A stretch of DNA of 64,000 bases, taken from the NCBI GenBank assembly GCA_024398475.1, contig JAKSJB010000002.1, forward strand, positions 91,519 through 155,518, in the 5' to 3' direction. Under the pieces are notes generated by a model. The model saw only the letters and a list, made by a program, of their open reading frames with translations, was not told the origin of the DNA and did no database searches. The DNA is from Bacteroidaceae bacterium (GTDB lineage: Bacteria; Bacteroidota; Bacteroidia; Bacteroidales; Bacteroidaceae). Numbering within the stretch: position 1 is the stretch's first letter; each line of letters opens with the position of its first letter. Shown here one piece after another: positions 26,629 to 37,900 of this stretch. A program made the position numbers and the translations under genes.

Positions 26629-27906
26629 TTACAGATGCAATGTATGTCCCATACGCTCCTGCTTAGTTTTAAGGTAGCGTTCGTTATATTCGTTCGGAAT
26701 AATCTCGATAGGCACGTTCTCAACGATTTCAAGCCCATAGCCCTCGAGTCCCACACGCTTCACGGGATTGTTCGTAATCAGTCGTATTTTGCTGATACCC
26801 AACTCGCGCAGAATCTGAGCACCCACACCATAGTCACGGAGGTCAGGATCAAAACCGAGATGAATATTGGCATCTACCGTATCCAATCCCTGTTCCTGAA
26901 GTTTGTAAGCAGCAATCTTGTTCATCAGTCCGATACCCCTACCTTCCTGAAGCAGATAAACCACACAACCCTTACCCTCCTTTTCTATCAACTGCATTGC
27001 ACGATGGAGTTGTTCGCCACAGTCACAACGCTTCGAACCGAATATGTCACCTGTAGCACAGGAAGAATGCATGCGCACCAGTACCGGTTCGTCCTTCTTC
27101 CACTCCCCCTTGAAGAGAGCCACGTGCTCCAGTCCATTGCTTTTCTGACGGAACGGAATTATACGGAAATGACCATAGTCAGTAGGAAGGTCTGCCTCCT
27201 CACCCCTCTCCACGAGAGAAACCGAATTAGCCGAGATTTCATTTTTCTCTACCTCACCCTCGGTTTCCTCCACCTTCAAGTCGGCATTACCCTCCTTCAG
27301 TCGGTAAGCAATCAAATCCTTTATCTGAATGATGTGCAGACCGAACTGCTCAGCCTTCTCAATCAACTGTGGCATACGAGCCATCGTACCATCAGGATTC
27401 AGTATTTCAATCAAAGCAGCCGCAGGACGCATACCTGCCAATCGGGCAAGGTCAATGGCAGCCTCGGTATGTCCCGCACGACGGATAACGCCATTGTCCT
27501 GAGCATACAACGGATTAATATGTCCCGGCCGTCCGAAAGTAGCCGGAGTTGAACTAGGGTCAGCCAAAGCCCTTATTGTAGCAGCACGGTCAGCAGCAGA
27601 TACACCGGTAGTGCAACCTTCAAGTTTATCTACAGTCACCGTAAACGGAGTTCCAAGTACCGACGTGTTGTTTACCACCTGATGGGGCAATCCCAATTCG
27701 ATGGCACGACTGATAGTAATCGGAGCACAAAGGACACCACGTCCCTCACGCAACATGAAGTTCACCTTGTCAGGAGTAATCAACTCGGCAGGAGTGATAA
27801 AGTCACCTTCGTTTTCACGATCTTCATCGTCAACCACAACCACGAACTTTCCCTGACGGAAATCTTCAATTGCATCCTCAATATTGCTGAACTTAATATC
27901 TTTCAT
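26629..27906 (-). CDS. ribBA: Bifunctional DHBP synthase / GTP cyclohydrolase II
   Basis: A 425-residue riboflavin enzyme catalysing both entry reactions: 3,4-dihydroxy-2-butanone 4-phosphate formation and GTP ring opening. The RibB half (residues 1 to about 205) has [11 protein letters not shown] at 26-36 and the [12 protein letters not shown] active-site segment. The RibA half has the zinc motif C-x10-C-x-C in [20 protein letters not shown] and the downstream QEGRGIGL loop. The linker (about 205-235) is short and acidic. It starts 2 bp after the LptF/G gene on the same strand, so the two are cotranscribed. No FMN riboswitch is visible; the upstream gene leaves no room for one. Confidence 0.96.
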   Translation of the reverse strand: MKDIKFSNIEDAIEDFRQGKFVVVVDDEDRENEGDFITPAELITPDKVNFMLREGRGVLCAPITISRAIELGLPHQVVNNTSVLGTPFTVTVDKLEGCTTGVSAADRAATIRALADPSSTPATFGRPGHINPLYAQDNGVIRRAGHTEAAIDLARLAGMRPAAALIEILNPDGTMARMPQLIEKAEQFGLHIIQIKDLIAYRLKEGNADLKVEETEGEVEKNEISANSVSLVERGEEADLPTDYGHFRIIPFRQKSNGLEHVALFKGEWKKDEPVLVRMHSSCATGDIFGSKRCDCGEQLHRAMQLIEKEGKGCVVYLLQEGRGIGLMNKIAAYKLQEQGLDTVDANIHLGFDPDLRDYGVGAQILRELGISKIRLITNNPVKRVGLEGYGLEIVENVPIEIIPNEYNERYLKTKQERMGHTLHL

Positions 27907-27908
27907 TC

Positions 27909-30089
27909 CTATATTGTAAAATCACTTATTTCTTCATAATTATTATCGTCATCATCGAGTGTTTCCACAGCACCATCTATCCCACCATCAATATCATCTA
28001 CGTCATCAACGGCACTTTCCACATTCTGTCCGTCAGTCTCCACACAGGTAGCACCAGTCATCTGTTCATCATCACCGCCGACAGTTTCTTCTCTCACACC
28101 CAATATTTCGTTTATGCGCAGAATAACCTGTTCGCATGTCTTATATACAGTTCTCAATTCCTTTCTCAGACGGTTACTGAGTCTTGGAGCCGTGCGGAGA
28201 ATTGGGAACGCGTTGAGCAACAGCAACAACTGACGGTCGCGCGAGTTAGACAGTTCGTCCACCACAGCCTCCAGTTCGGCATTCAGTTTCAGCAGTTCAG
28301 GATTCGTCTTGTTTTTCAACGTCACAATCAGCAGTTGAAGTTGCCACAGATGGCGATGTTCCTTTCTGTAGGCACGTGCATTCTCAGCCAAATTCTGCAA
28401 ACGAGGCACCAAAGTCTCATAGCAAGGATCATCAATGATAACCTCTTTTCTCACGATGTGGCGAGTCTGCTTGATTCCTAAAAGTTTCACGAAGAACGCC
28501 TTATATGAGTCAAGGTTAAACACCACAGAATCATTGTTCGACTTCACGGTAAAGAACGCGCCCAACGGAGCCAGTACGATGGTACTTGCCCACATACCAA
28601 ACCACACAGGTATGGACCCCTCTCTACCCATCTTCATACCACCTGTATTGATGATGTAATAGACAATGAAGATGATAACCGACACCACTACAGGCAGACC
28701 CAGACCACCCTTTCTGATGATGGCACCGAGCGGAGCACCGATAAAGAAGAACACCAGACAGGCAAGCGACATGGTAATCTTCTGCCAGAACTCAATCCAG
28801 TGGCGACGTATCTGACTGTCATAATATTGCATAGTGTCGGCATATCCCACAGTATTCGACTGCTGAGAACGAATTCGCATCAACGCATTGCCGAGAGCCA
28901 CTTCCTTCTGAGCAAAGTCTTTCCTTGCAAACATGGAATCCACATTCATGGAATCAGGCAGACTATGCATACTGCCCTTACCGCTCGCAACGAGTTTTGC
29001 TTCCTCAACCTTAGTTCCCTTAGCAACCTTTTTAGCCTTCACAGACCTCGTCACCTTAGGCACCTTAGTCACTTCAGTAGGCTTAACCTCCTTGGCAACC
29101 TCAACCACCTTGGCATCCCCAGTAACCTCAACCGGTTCAACCACCTCAGCAACCACATTATCGTCCTTTTCGAATTCCTTCTCACGAGGCACATAAAGTG
29201 TACCACGCTTCATCATGTCATAATTGGAACGACCCACACTGTCCGACTCCATCTGCATGGAATCAATATCATGAATCAGTTCCTTCATATTCTTTGTCGC
29301 AGCCATACTCGACACATTGTCGGCATCAGCCATCGAGAAGTTAGTATCAAAGTTTATGAGGAAATGCTTCTCCAGGAACGTTTCCCTTCTGTAAGGCACA
29401 TTCTTCGCCATTAAGGCAGCACTGTTCAGGTTCTCAAACTGCTCTCCTTCGTAGAGATACAGCAGCAAGTGCTTCTTGTCGGCACTCGTTTCCAGCAATG
29501 CAGAGTCTGCAAGAATTATGTGGGCACGGTCAATACCGTCCTGCATGTTGTATATCATCACGTCATACAGCATACCCGTATCCTTGTTCTTATGCTTCAC
29601 ATATAGGTTTATGCGGTCAATACCGTCATAGAACACACCCTCAGGAATCTCCACCTCAGGCGACTTCACCTGAATGGAAAGTCTCAGTTGCAGCAGGTTC
29701 ATCTGAGCCTGCGGCACAAGTACATTCTGAAAATAGAAGGAAGCACCCGAAAGCAGCAGTACGACGATAATCAGCGGACGCAGTGTACGAATCAGGCTGA
29801 TTCCGGCAGCCTTGATTGACAGCAGTTCCAGTCTTTCGCCGAGGTTACCGAACGAAATCAATGCAGCAAGCAGTATAGCCAATGGAAGAGCCAGCGGCAC
29901 AAGAGTGACGGCAGCATAGAAGAAGAACTTAGCCGTAACGTCCAGTCCAAGTCCCTTTCCCACCAATTCATCAATATACTTCCAGAGGAACTGCATCATC
30001 ACGACAAAAAGGCTGATACAGAACGTACCCGCAAAAAGCATGAGGAAGTTCTTCAGAACGTATAAATCCAGTTTCTTAATAAGCCGCAC
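27909..30089 (-). CDS. LptF/LptG family permease with long insert and acidic tail
   Basis: A 726-residue inner-membrane permease of the LPS-export ABC system (LptB2FG). The N-terminal helices ([20 protein letters not shown]) and the C-terminal set of helices ([16 protein letters not shown], then [17 protein letters not shown]) are standard. Two parts are larger than in proteobacterial LptF. The periplasmic region includes a Lys/Val/Glu-rich low-complexity linker at about residues 315-370. After the last helix there is a soluble C-terminal extension of about 200 residues ending in an Asp-rich tail. It heads the lptF-ribBA-aspC series. Whether it acts as LptF or LptG, or both, cannot be decided. 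Confidence 0.9.
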   Translation of the reverse strand: MRLIKKLDLYVLKNFLMLFAGTFCISLFVVMMQFLWKYIDELVGKGLGLDVTAKFFFYAAVTLVPLALPLAILLAALISFGNLGERLELLSIKAAGISLIRTLRPLIIVVLLLSGASFYFQNVLVPQAQMNLLQLRLSIQVKSPEVEIPEGVFYDGIDRINLYVKHKNKDTGMLYDVMIYNMQDGIDRAHIILADSALLETSADKKHLLLYLYEGEQFENLNSAALMAKNVPYRRETFLEKHFLINFDTNFSMADADNVSSMAATKNMKELIHDIDSMQMESDSVGRSNYDMMKRGTLYVPREKEFEKDDNVVAEVVEPVEVTGDAKVVEVAKEVKPTEVTKVPKVTRSVKAKKVAKGTKVEEAKLVASGKGSMHSLPDSMNVDSMFARKDFAQKEVALGNALMRIRSQQSNTVGYADTMQYYDSQIRRHWIEFWQKITMSLACLVFFFIGAPLGAIIRKGGLGLPVVVSVIIFIVYYIINTGGMKMGREGSIPVWFGMWASTIVLAPLGAFFTVKSNNDSVVFNLDSYKAFFVKLLGIKQTRHIVRKEVIIDDPCYETLVPRLQNLAENARAYRKEHRHLWQLQLLIVTLKNKTNPELLKLNAELEAVVDELSNSRDRQLLLLLNAFPILRTAPRLSNRLRKELRTVYKTCEQVILRINEILGVREETVGGDDEQMTGATCVETDGQNVESAVDDVDDIDGGIDGAVETLDDDDNNYEEISDFTI

Positions 30090-30173
30090 CTTCTATTGTA
30101 TTTTTGAGTGTATCTATTGAGGCAAAACAGTCAGCCACACATCTCAGCCACACGTAATACTGCATAATATCGT

Positions 30174-30182
30174 GCAAAGATA
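30174..30182 (-). promoter_or_regulatory. -7 element upstream of the LptF/G operon
   Basis: The minus strand reads TATCTTTGC, 84 bp upstream of the start codon. No well-spaced TTG is visible, so only the -7 element supports it. Confidence 0.55.
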
Positions 30183-30320
30183 CAAAAATATTCACAAACC
30201 CTAAGACTAATTCCACATTTATCAGTCCATCAACCCACATTTACGCCCTTCCGCAATCGATTTTGGCACAAATTGCACTATCAGGATTGTAGAAATTCCT
30301 TTTATTTGACAATAAATCAC

Positions 30321-30329
30321 TATCTTTGC
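30321..30329 (+). promoter_or_regulatory. -7 element of the SpmA-SpmB fusion gene
   Basis: TATCTTTGC, 22 bp before the ATG at 30352. This makes an earlier start (for example 30273) unlikely. Confidence 0.65.
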
Positions 30330-30351
30330 AAAAACAAAAAACAAACCGACT

Positions 30352-31584
30352 ATGGCACTCAATTACATCTGGATTGCATTCTTCGTGATAGCATTCATCG
30401 TATCACTTATCCAACTCATCTTTTTCGGCAACACCGAAGTATTCCCCAATATGATGAACTCCACGTTCGACACGGCAAAGACCGCATTCGAAATATCCAT
30501 CGGACTCACCGGAGTACTGTCACTCTGGATGGGCATTATGAAGATTGGAGAAAAAGGCGGACTCGTAGGACTCTTCGCTAAGATGCTGTCACCAGTACTC
30601 ACCAAGATATTTCCCGACATACCAAAGAACCATCCCGTCATGGGAACCATGTTCATGAACATAAGCGCCAACCTACTCGGGCTCGACAATGCTGCCACCC
30701 CTATGGGACTGAAGGCAATGGAACAACTTCAGGATATAAATCCAAAGAAGGATACAGCAAGCAATCCGATGATTATGTTCCTCGTACTCAACACGTCAGG
30801 ACTCACCCTCATTCCCGTCAGCGTACTCACGTTCCGTGCTCAGTTGGGAGCAGCCCAACCCACCGACGTGTTCGTACCCATACTCATCGCCACCTTCTTC
30901 AGCACACTTGTAGGTCTGCTTGTCACATGCCTCGTTCAGCGCATCAACCTCTTCAACCGCACCCTTATCCTCTTCCTCGGTACACTCTGCATTCTTGTAG
31001 CAGCCATCATCTGGGGCTTCAGTAAGATGAGTACCGAAACCATGGACACAGTATCCACCCTCTTCGCCACAATACTCCTGTTCATCGTCATCATAGGTTT
31101 CATCACGGCAGGAATGGTAAAGAAGATAAACGTATATGACACCTTCATCGAAGGAGCCAAGGACGGCTTCGGAACGGCAGTAAAGATAATCCCCTACCTC
31201 ATAGCCATACTCGTAGGAATTGGAGTATTCCGTGCATCAGGAGCCATGGATTGGATAATCGACGGCATCAGATGGTGCGTCAATCTTTTGGGAATCAACA
31301 GCGACTTCGTTGAAGCACTCCCAACCGCACTCATGAAACCACTCAGCGGGAGCGGAGCACGCGGAATGATGGTCGATGCCATGACCAACAACGGAGCCGA
31401 CTCCTTCATAGGCCGTCTCTCATGTGTATTCCAGGGCAGTACCGACACCACCTTCTATATTCTTGCCGTATATTTCGGAAGCGTCAGCATACGCAAGACC
31501 CGCCATGCCGTAGCGTGCGGACTCGCAGCCGACCTTGCCGGCATCCTTGCCGCCATCTTCATCAGTTACTTGTTCTTTCATTAG
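30352..31584 (+). CDS. SpmA-SpmB fusion, nucleoside-recognition (Gate) membrane protein
   Basis: A 410-residue polytopic inner-membrane protein. The first half (about 1-200) resembles SpmA and the second half (about 230-410) SpmB; each carries a Gate domain. In Bacillus these proteins are separate and are needed for spore-core dehydration. The fused form in non-sporulating Bacteroidetes is probably a transporter of unknown solute. Markers are NLLGLDNAATPMGLKAMEQL in the first half and GSGARGMMVDAM with FQGSTDTTFYILAVYFG in the second. Hydrophobic helices are regular throughout. It is monocistronic with its own promoter and is followed by micro-repeats and tRNA-Met. Confidence 0.9.
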   Translation: MALNYIWIAFFVIAFIVSLIQLIFFGNTEVFPNMMNSTFDTAKTAFEISIGLTGVLSLWMGIMKIGEKGGLVGLFAKMLSPVLTKIFPDIPKNHPVMGTMFMNISANLLGLDNAATPMGLKAMEQLQDINPKKDTASNPMIMFLVLNTSGLTLIPVSVLTFRAQLGAAQPTDVFVPILIATFFSTLVGLLVTCLVQRINLFNRTLILFLGTLCILVAAIIWGFSKMSTETMDTVSTLFATILLFIVIIGFITAGMVKKINVYDTFIEGAKDGFGTAVKIIPYLIAILVGIGVFRASGAMDWIIDGIRWCVNLLGINSDFVEALPTALMKPLSGSGARGMMVDAMTNNGADSFIGRLSCVFQGSTDTTFYILAVYFGSVSIRKTRHAVACGLAADLAGILAAIFISYLFFH

Positions 31585-31587
31585 AAA

Positions 31588-31650
31588 GTCAACAAGTCAA
31601 CAGGTCTACGAGTCAACAAGCCTTTTTGCGTTTGCGTTATGTTTTGCGTT
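31588..31650. repeat. GTCAACRA and CAAACG-type micro-repeats
   Basis: Four GTCAAC-like 8-mers (one degenerate) begin 4 bp after the stop codon of the fusion gene, followed by inverted CAAACGC-type words near 31625-31650. They lie before the tRNA-Met promoter. Translated, the array gives the S-T-S-Q-Q-V pattern of a spurious ORF. Confidence 0.75.
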
Positions 31651-31772
31651 TCTTCCTCCTAATGGCGAGTCAATGGCTATTGACCAACGGCATTTCACCC
31701 CTTCAAAACCACTAAAAACGAAAAAAAACGAAAAAAAGTCTGCAATACGATTGTCAGTTCTCTTTTTTTTCT

Positions 31773-31781
31773 TACCTTTGC
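31773..31781 (+). promoter_or_regulatory. tRNA-Met promoter -7 element
   Basis: TACCTTTGC, with TTG 19 bp upstream (31751-31753), 20 bp before the tRNA. It is an exact match in sequence and spacing. Confidence 0.85.
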
Positions 31782-31801
31782 ACCCGCTAAACAAAAAGGA
31801 T

Positions 31802-31875
31802 GGCGAGATAGCTCAGTTGGTTAGAGCGTCGGATTCATAATCCGGAGGTCGTGGGATCATGCCCCACTCTCGCTA
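31802..31875 (+). tRNA. tRNA-Met (CAT)
   Basis: A 74-nt cloverleaf. The acceptor GGCGAGA pairs with TCTCGCT (with a terminal G-T). The D arm is GCTCAGTTGGTTAGAGC. The anticodon stem TCGGA/TCCGG encloses the loop TTCATAA with anticodon CAT, and the T stem is GTGGG/CCCAC. CCA is not encoded. The T loop reads ATCATGC instead of the usual TTCRANN, so the 54-58 pair would be A-T rather than T-A. Elongator Met is preferred, but a CAT anticodon could also be the lysidine-modified tRNA-Ile. Confidence 0.9.
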
Positions 31876-31881
31876 CAAATC

Positions 31882-31915
31882 AAAAGACGGTTCACAATTA
31901 TGTGAGCCGTCTTTT
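31882..31915. terminator. Bidirectional terminator after tRNA-Met and the pilus operon
   Basis: Arms AAAAGACGGTTCACA (31882-31896) and TGTGAGCCGTCTTTT (31901-31915) have one mismatch and a 4-nt loop. It serves tRNA-Met on the plus strand and the giant gene ending at 31940 on the minus strand. Confidence 0.9.
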
Positions 31916-31939
31916 ATTATTCAGAATGAATGTCAGTTT

Positions 31940-34900
31940 TTATTCCTTAATACAAAGTTTATACGAGTAACTTGATTTGTTACATTGGAGACGTACAATA
32001 TATATGTCGGCAGGAAGCCTTGTACTAATTTGCTGTCCGGCATTCGCTTCAGTCAAATGACAAATGCCGTCTGCAGAGTGAATAGACACATCATGCAACT
32101 CATGGCCGGTTGGTGCGGTAATCGTGAGTTGTGTACCATCAACAGAGACTGTAGGAGCAGCAAAATCTGCAACCTCAGTATCATTCTTTGGACTTAGCAG
32201 ATAGTAACGCACACCATTTCCTATCTGACTGAGAGTAATATTCGATGTCAGCGGTTGAGATACACCTGTAAGAGCATCGAAAATGTGCAGATCCTGAGCG
32301 AATCCATCTACACCTAAAATATTCAACTCCACATCTTCCCTACAGCCAGTAATGCCAATAGGTATCGTGTCACCTTCAGTCACTTCCCCAATAGTCATAG
32401 CCAGCGACCTAATAACAGCATAGACCGTAGGTTCATCGGCAAGATTAGAGTCGAACAGAGTTTCTGCTCCGGCTGTGTGACGCTGTCGTCCGTCAGCAAG
32501 AATCATTATACTTTCATGTCCGAAATTGTCAGTTGTAGTAACACGGAGCAAGCCAGCCGATGACGAAGTCACGGCACGGGTCTTGGCATTATTGTCATCA
32601 TTGCTTGCAGGTATCTCGGACGGAACAACCATCATAGTACTGTTGAATACAGGACAGATAGTGTCCATCTTAGCAGAGTCATCACCTTTTATTTCCACAA
32701 AGAATGACTGGAACGGAGCAACAGTCGGTTGCAACAACTTGCCGTCCTCGTCTGTGGTAATAAGTCCATCAGAAGCATCCATCACCGTCACACGCTGACC
32801 ATTCTCAGTCAACATCCAGTATTTCTTTTCCAGTCGGGTGTTCTGTTCGAAGAACTTCTCCATGTCAAGGTCACAGATAAATGGATTGCCAATGAGGAAA
32901 TATTTGTTTCCGCCGGCAGTATTCTCACCTACCCCTTGCGAGAATGCGCTTGTAAAGTCCGCAAGACGATACGTCCTGTCACCTCCAGTGAGTAAATCAG
33001 TCGGTACAGCAACATCTTCCTTCACATTTCCGTTGGTATTGCCTTCGCTGTAGTATGTATACTTCGTATCAGCCTTAGGGAAACGGAACAGCACATTATC
33101 CGGTTGCTTTGAGGAATCCAGTCTTGACACATCTGGTTTTATCGAGAATCCAATTCCTGCACTATAATTTACGTTTGTCTCGTTATATACGTGACTCCAG
33201 TCAAGCATCAGTTTGTTTGCAGCATCTGTGACCGAATTGTCCAAATGCCAGACATTTGCATCCTTAGCATTCCATGTGCGTTGATAAACGGCAGGTTTAA
33301 ATCGGTCGTTTAGTTCAGTTTCGTATGTAATTGGTTCAAACAGCGGAGTTTTCTGACGTGCTCCGTCAGTCGGTAGATAGAAGTCACCCGAAACAATGTT
33401 GACAAGCGGCATCGAAACCGTGTACCAACGGGCAGGCTTTAGTTCCAAATCAGCCCACGCCTTGTTGTAGTGCAGATATTGCTGACCAACCATCTTCGCT
33501 CCACTGTTGAAATGAATCTCGTCACAAGTGTGGTCATACCACGAACGGCAAGCAACGTTACCATCACCAAGGACTTCTGATGCCATGTCGAAGTTGATGG
33601 TGTCAGACGCTGCACCGATAACCGTGTAATAGTCTTTTACCGCATCATTCGTTTCATCCGTACGCGCTTCTTCATCGGCAGTCATATACCTGATGAAGAA
33701 ACTATCACCAGAACCGCCACTATACGAAACGACCTGCAAGTTGTCAGCATCGCGTAATCCGTAAAGAACCGGAATATTGGTTGGAGCAGCAGGGATGATT
33801 ACCTTTGTAAAATCTGCAGGTACGAAACTTGCCTCATTGCCATTTGGATCAGTCGTAGCATCAGTAATGAGTTCATCACTTATCGAAGACGGATTCAGAA
33901 GTTCCTCCTTGGTTACTCGACGCCAGTTTCCGTCGTTGTTCCAGTTTCCGTCAACCTCACCAGTCCACATCTGATATTCAGGTACAACCTTTATGGTACA
34001 GAGGACCTCACCTGGACAGACATCGTAGTTTTCATCGGAACTGACACCATCACCTTCAATAAAGTTGAATTTGATGGTATACCAATATCCTTCGCGGAAT
34101 TTCATGGTATCGAAGAAAGCCAAGTGACACACGTTTACAGGGTTATCGTCTGTTCCTCTTGTCCATTTCTTTGCCGTGATATCAGATACCTTACCTACAT
34201 AATAGATTACATCTTCCATTGGAGTAGTTCCATCATCGTATGTGGCAACGACTCTTGCACCCGATTTGCCTTCGGCTACATTCGGGTCGTTTGAGTCAAC
34301 GAGATATACAAGGTCATCCCCGCTTTTCTGCACGAGTTCACTAACATTTGCAGTAACGGGACTTACATCTCGCAGAGGCATTATCAGGTAATTGTACCCC
34401 GAATCTTTCAGATCCGTCAATGTACAGCATTTCTTCAGTTCCTTCAAACCAATGCGGAGCGGAACGTCGCGCATCTTGCTTGGATAAGGTACAGCACCCG
34501 AATCATCACCATTCTTGAGGGCTGGGGTGCGGGTTGACACAGGAATTGTAATCTGGAATGCATCCAGACAAAATTCTATAGTCTCATCATCAGGTTCCGG
34601 ATTAATCGGAATCGCAGTCATCACTACTACTCTCGGGTGATCAGAATCGTAACTTGAACTCAACGGTTCACTGAAAGCATCATATGTAGAAGCAAACTCC
34701 GTTTGTTTGCGCAGTGCAATCATTCCTTCATCAAGAAAATGCTGGATACAAGCCTTCATTTCCTGAGTGAAATTAACCGTCACAGAGCATGCGTTGAAAC
34801 TATCTTCATCAACCTCAGGATGAGCAGCACGGAATTCAACTAACGAATGGAACAAATCCTGTTCTTCAAATTCCTCATTGTAATAATAATGGTCAAGGTC

Positions 34901-37900
34901 GTCAGTTCCTGTTGTTGATGGATCAGGATCATACAAAGGTCCGAAATACCAATCAAAATAAGCGTTCTCCGTCTTCATCAGTTCTCCATTCTGACGTATT
35001 CCGTTCAAGTCAATCTGAATCTTAGGGCGCTGGTTTGCGCAGATGTTCTGTGCACCTTCAAGGTCAGCAAGTTTACCGTCAATCTTAATTTCGCCGGAGA
35101 AAATGACCTCAAATTCACTAATTGCCGCACATTGGTCGTATGGGTCAAAATGAGTCCAATATTCATCATCTGTTACCACCTTTGAATGTGAAAGAATTAT
35201 CCAGTATTTATTACCATAGTGAATCTTGGTATCGTTGAGACTGCTGACACTTGGAAAATGTAGGTATCGGTTTATTCCCGACACTTCCCCCGAAGTTTCA
35301 GTCTTCTTTTCTTCTTCTGTCAGTTCACTATACGACTTGTTGCCTTCGAAATATGGGTCAAACTTATACCATCCATATTCGGTAGTTGCAACACCATCTC
35401 CGTCATTATAGTAAATTCCCTTTACTACAGCCGCAAGATATGCCTCTTTATGAGCCTTGTTGTATCTATCGGGATCATCATCCTGATAATTCAAGAGTTT
35501 CTCTTGATAAGTCTTTTCATAAACGGTCTTGTCAATAATTGCATAATAGCATTGAGCAGAAGCGGAAGCGTCTTTCTCTTGAATAGCAGTAGCACTTAGA
35601 AGACGGTCGAAATCAGCCACAAAGTCAATTTTTGTAGAAGGGTCACCATTACATATAGGTTTCTCCTGAAATGCCTTCAGTTCCGGTTTACACACAAATG
35701 CACGAATGTCATCAATGGCATAGTCGGCACCACTCGAACCTGTACAGTTGTTCTCCAGCGAGATGATAAAATGGTCAAACGAGTTGGTTGTATTTTGATC
35801 AAACTGTGGATCGAAGTAATAATAAATGTGCATCCACATATTACGATAATCCGGGTCGGTATGGCTTCCACCCTCCCAATCGGCTTGATTCGGTATATTT
35901 TTGAATCCATCTTTAGTATTACATCCTCCAGGTACATAACCTGACACATAGTTGTTCAGGATGACTTCTGAGCCATCCTTTTTTACCCCCTTAAACGAGA
36001 ACACCACATTTGCCGTTTCCGGATAAGTGTTAAATTCGTTTATCCATGCCGACACATATATTCGTGAACCAATACACAGGTCGTTTCCGATGTTCAACAC
36101 CACCATACGGGTAGGGTCTGTCGCCGCGTTGGCATAGAGGAAGAAACCCTTCTTTTCCTCGTTCGTATCAGCATAAAGGCGGTCGTAGATATTATCATTA
36201 AACCTATAAGGAGTAACTTTACTTCTATTTGCCACAACATACATATTGTAGTCATAGCGTTTGTCGTAGCCAAAACCATACGAAGAAGATTCCCACTCCC
36301 AAGGCCACTTGTAGTAATAACCATCTCCATTGTCGTCTGCTACTACATCACCTGCTTGGATGTTATCAAAATTAACTACAGTAGTCGGTTCGCCATATTC
36401 AGCCACCATATTCTCTGGCCGTTGATACTTGTACTCAAAGCCATCTGCTTTCATAGTTGCTTCATCAACCATGTTTGCCTGTTTCTTTGGCAGTACTTCG
36501 AGTTCAATCTCTTCCAGTATTAAATTGTTGGATGTATAATTACTGGTAGAACTGTCGTATGTTTTTATATCTGTATAACTATTAGCATCGTTTGCATTGA
36601 TTGCATATACACGAATCAGATAATGACCTACTTTTGGTTTCTTTAGGTACAATGCTGCATCATAGCCATTGGTACACTTATAGGTATATACCAAACTGTC
36701 TATCATGTTGTTGCAAAGAGTCTCCTCTTCATCATGAAGCGGAGAAGATACAAACGTTTTGTTATGGGAACCAATAACATCACCACTACTTCCATACGAG
36801 TGATTGCCTGCCGTACTGCCTATGATGGTATTATATGAATAATATGAATTATCTCCATTATCTATTTTCGTTCCTTTGCGTATTTCCACACGGTAGTGAT
36901 ATACAGGTTCGTATGTATCATCACCAGTTTTATGATAATAACCTGTTGGCTTAGCACTACTGCCCCAGCCACGATACTCAAAATTCTCAAGACGGTACTG
37001 AAATGGCGTATTTTCAGGACACATCATGCGTATGACATTAGTATTGGTCTTCGCAGGATCAGATTGTTCGTTCTGTTCATCTGCCTTTTTCTTTGCATTA
37101 TGAATGACAAAGATATGGCGATACTGAAGAGTCGGTTCCTTCAGGGTTATGTAACTTGTACCCTGGATATAATGATCATCAGGCAGTGCATTGGCAACAT
37201 CGATGGCAATGACATCAAATATCTCGTCATCTGAATTAGGTGCAGTATATTTAGCAATACAAGCTGAAGTACGTTCACCATCTATTGCTTTGCCACCGAA
37301 GTGGCCTTTCCTGTTACCTTCCGCATCTTCCAGTTCCACAACACTAGTCTGAAATTTGATGTTACCAAAGGCAATACCTGACCAACCAGCATTAACCGAC
37401 CATTTCATTACATAGTTACCTGCCGAAGTGATTGTTATTTCCTTTGAATAGTTGTCTTCATCATAAACGACGTCAGCATTGGCACTATCGTATTCATAAT
37501 GGCAAGCCGTTGGAGTCAGATTATCGTTTACCAGCGCCCCGGCCTCATTTCCTGACTTATAGAACTTAAAGTTGAATTGAGTTTTACTTGCCTGCCAACC
37601 AGTATAGCTGAAACTGATGCGATATTTGCCTGGCTGCAAATACAATTGTTTGTCTGTTTCATCATCCTCTCCATAAGTAGCATAACCTGCGCCATCTCCT
37701 CGAGAACAAAGATATATTACGTGGACCAAGTCACCACCATCGGCAAATTTATGTTTACGGCTACCGTCTAGATTAGCAGCACCATCGGATACAGTTCCAT
37801 TCGTATTATCATGTAGTACAAAACCTCTTGGGGCAGAACTAGCCGGAATATCATCAAAATTGAAATATTCCGTTGCATACTTGAACAACCGCGGAGAAGA

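Noticed and set aside
26560..27552. 330-codon plus-strand ORF opposite ribBA
   Set aside because: It is a mirror of the biased ribBA codons and crosses the gap without regulatory signals.
31535..31840. Plus-strand ORF with STSQQ motif ending inside tRNA-Met
   Set aside because: It reads out of frame through the end of the SpmA-SpmB gene, the GTCAACRA array and the tRNA.
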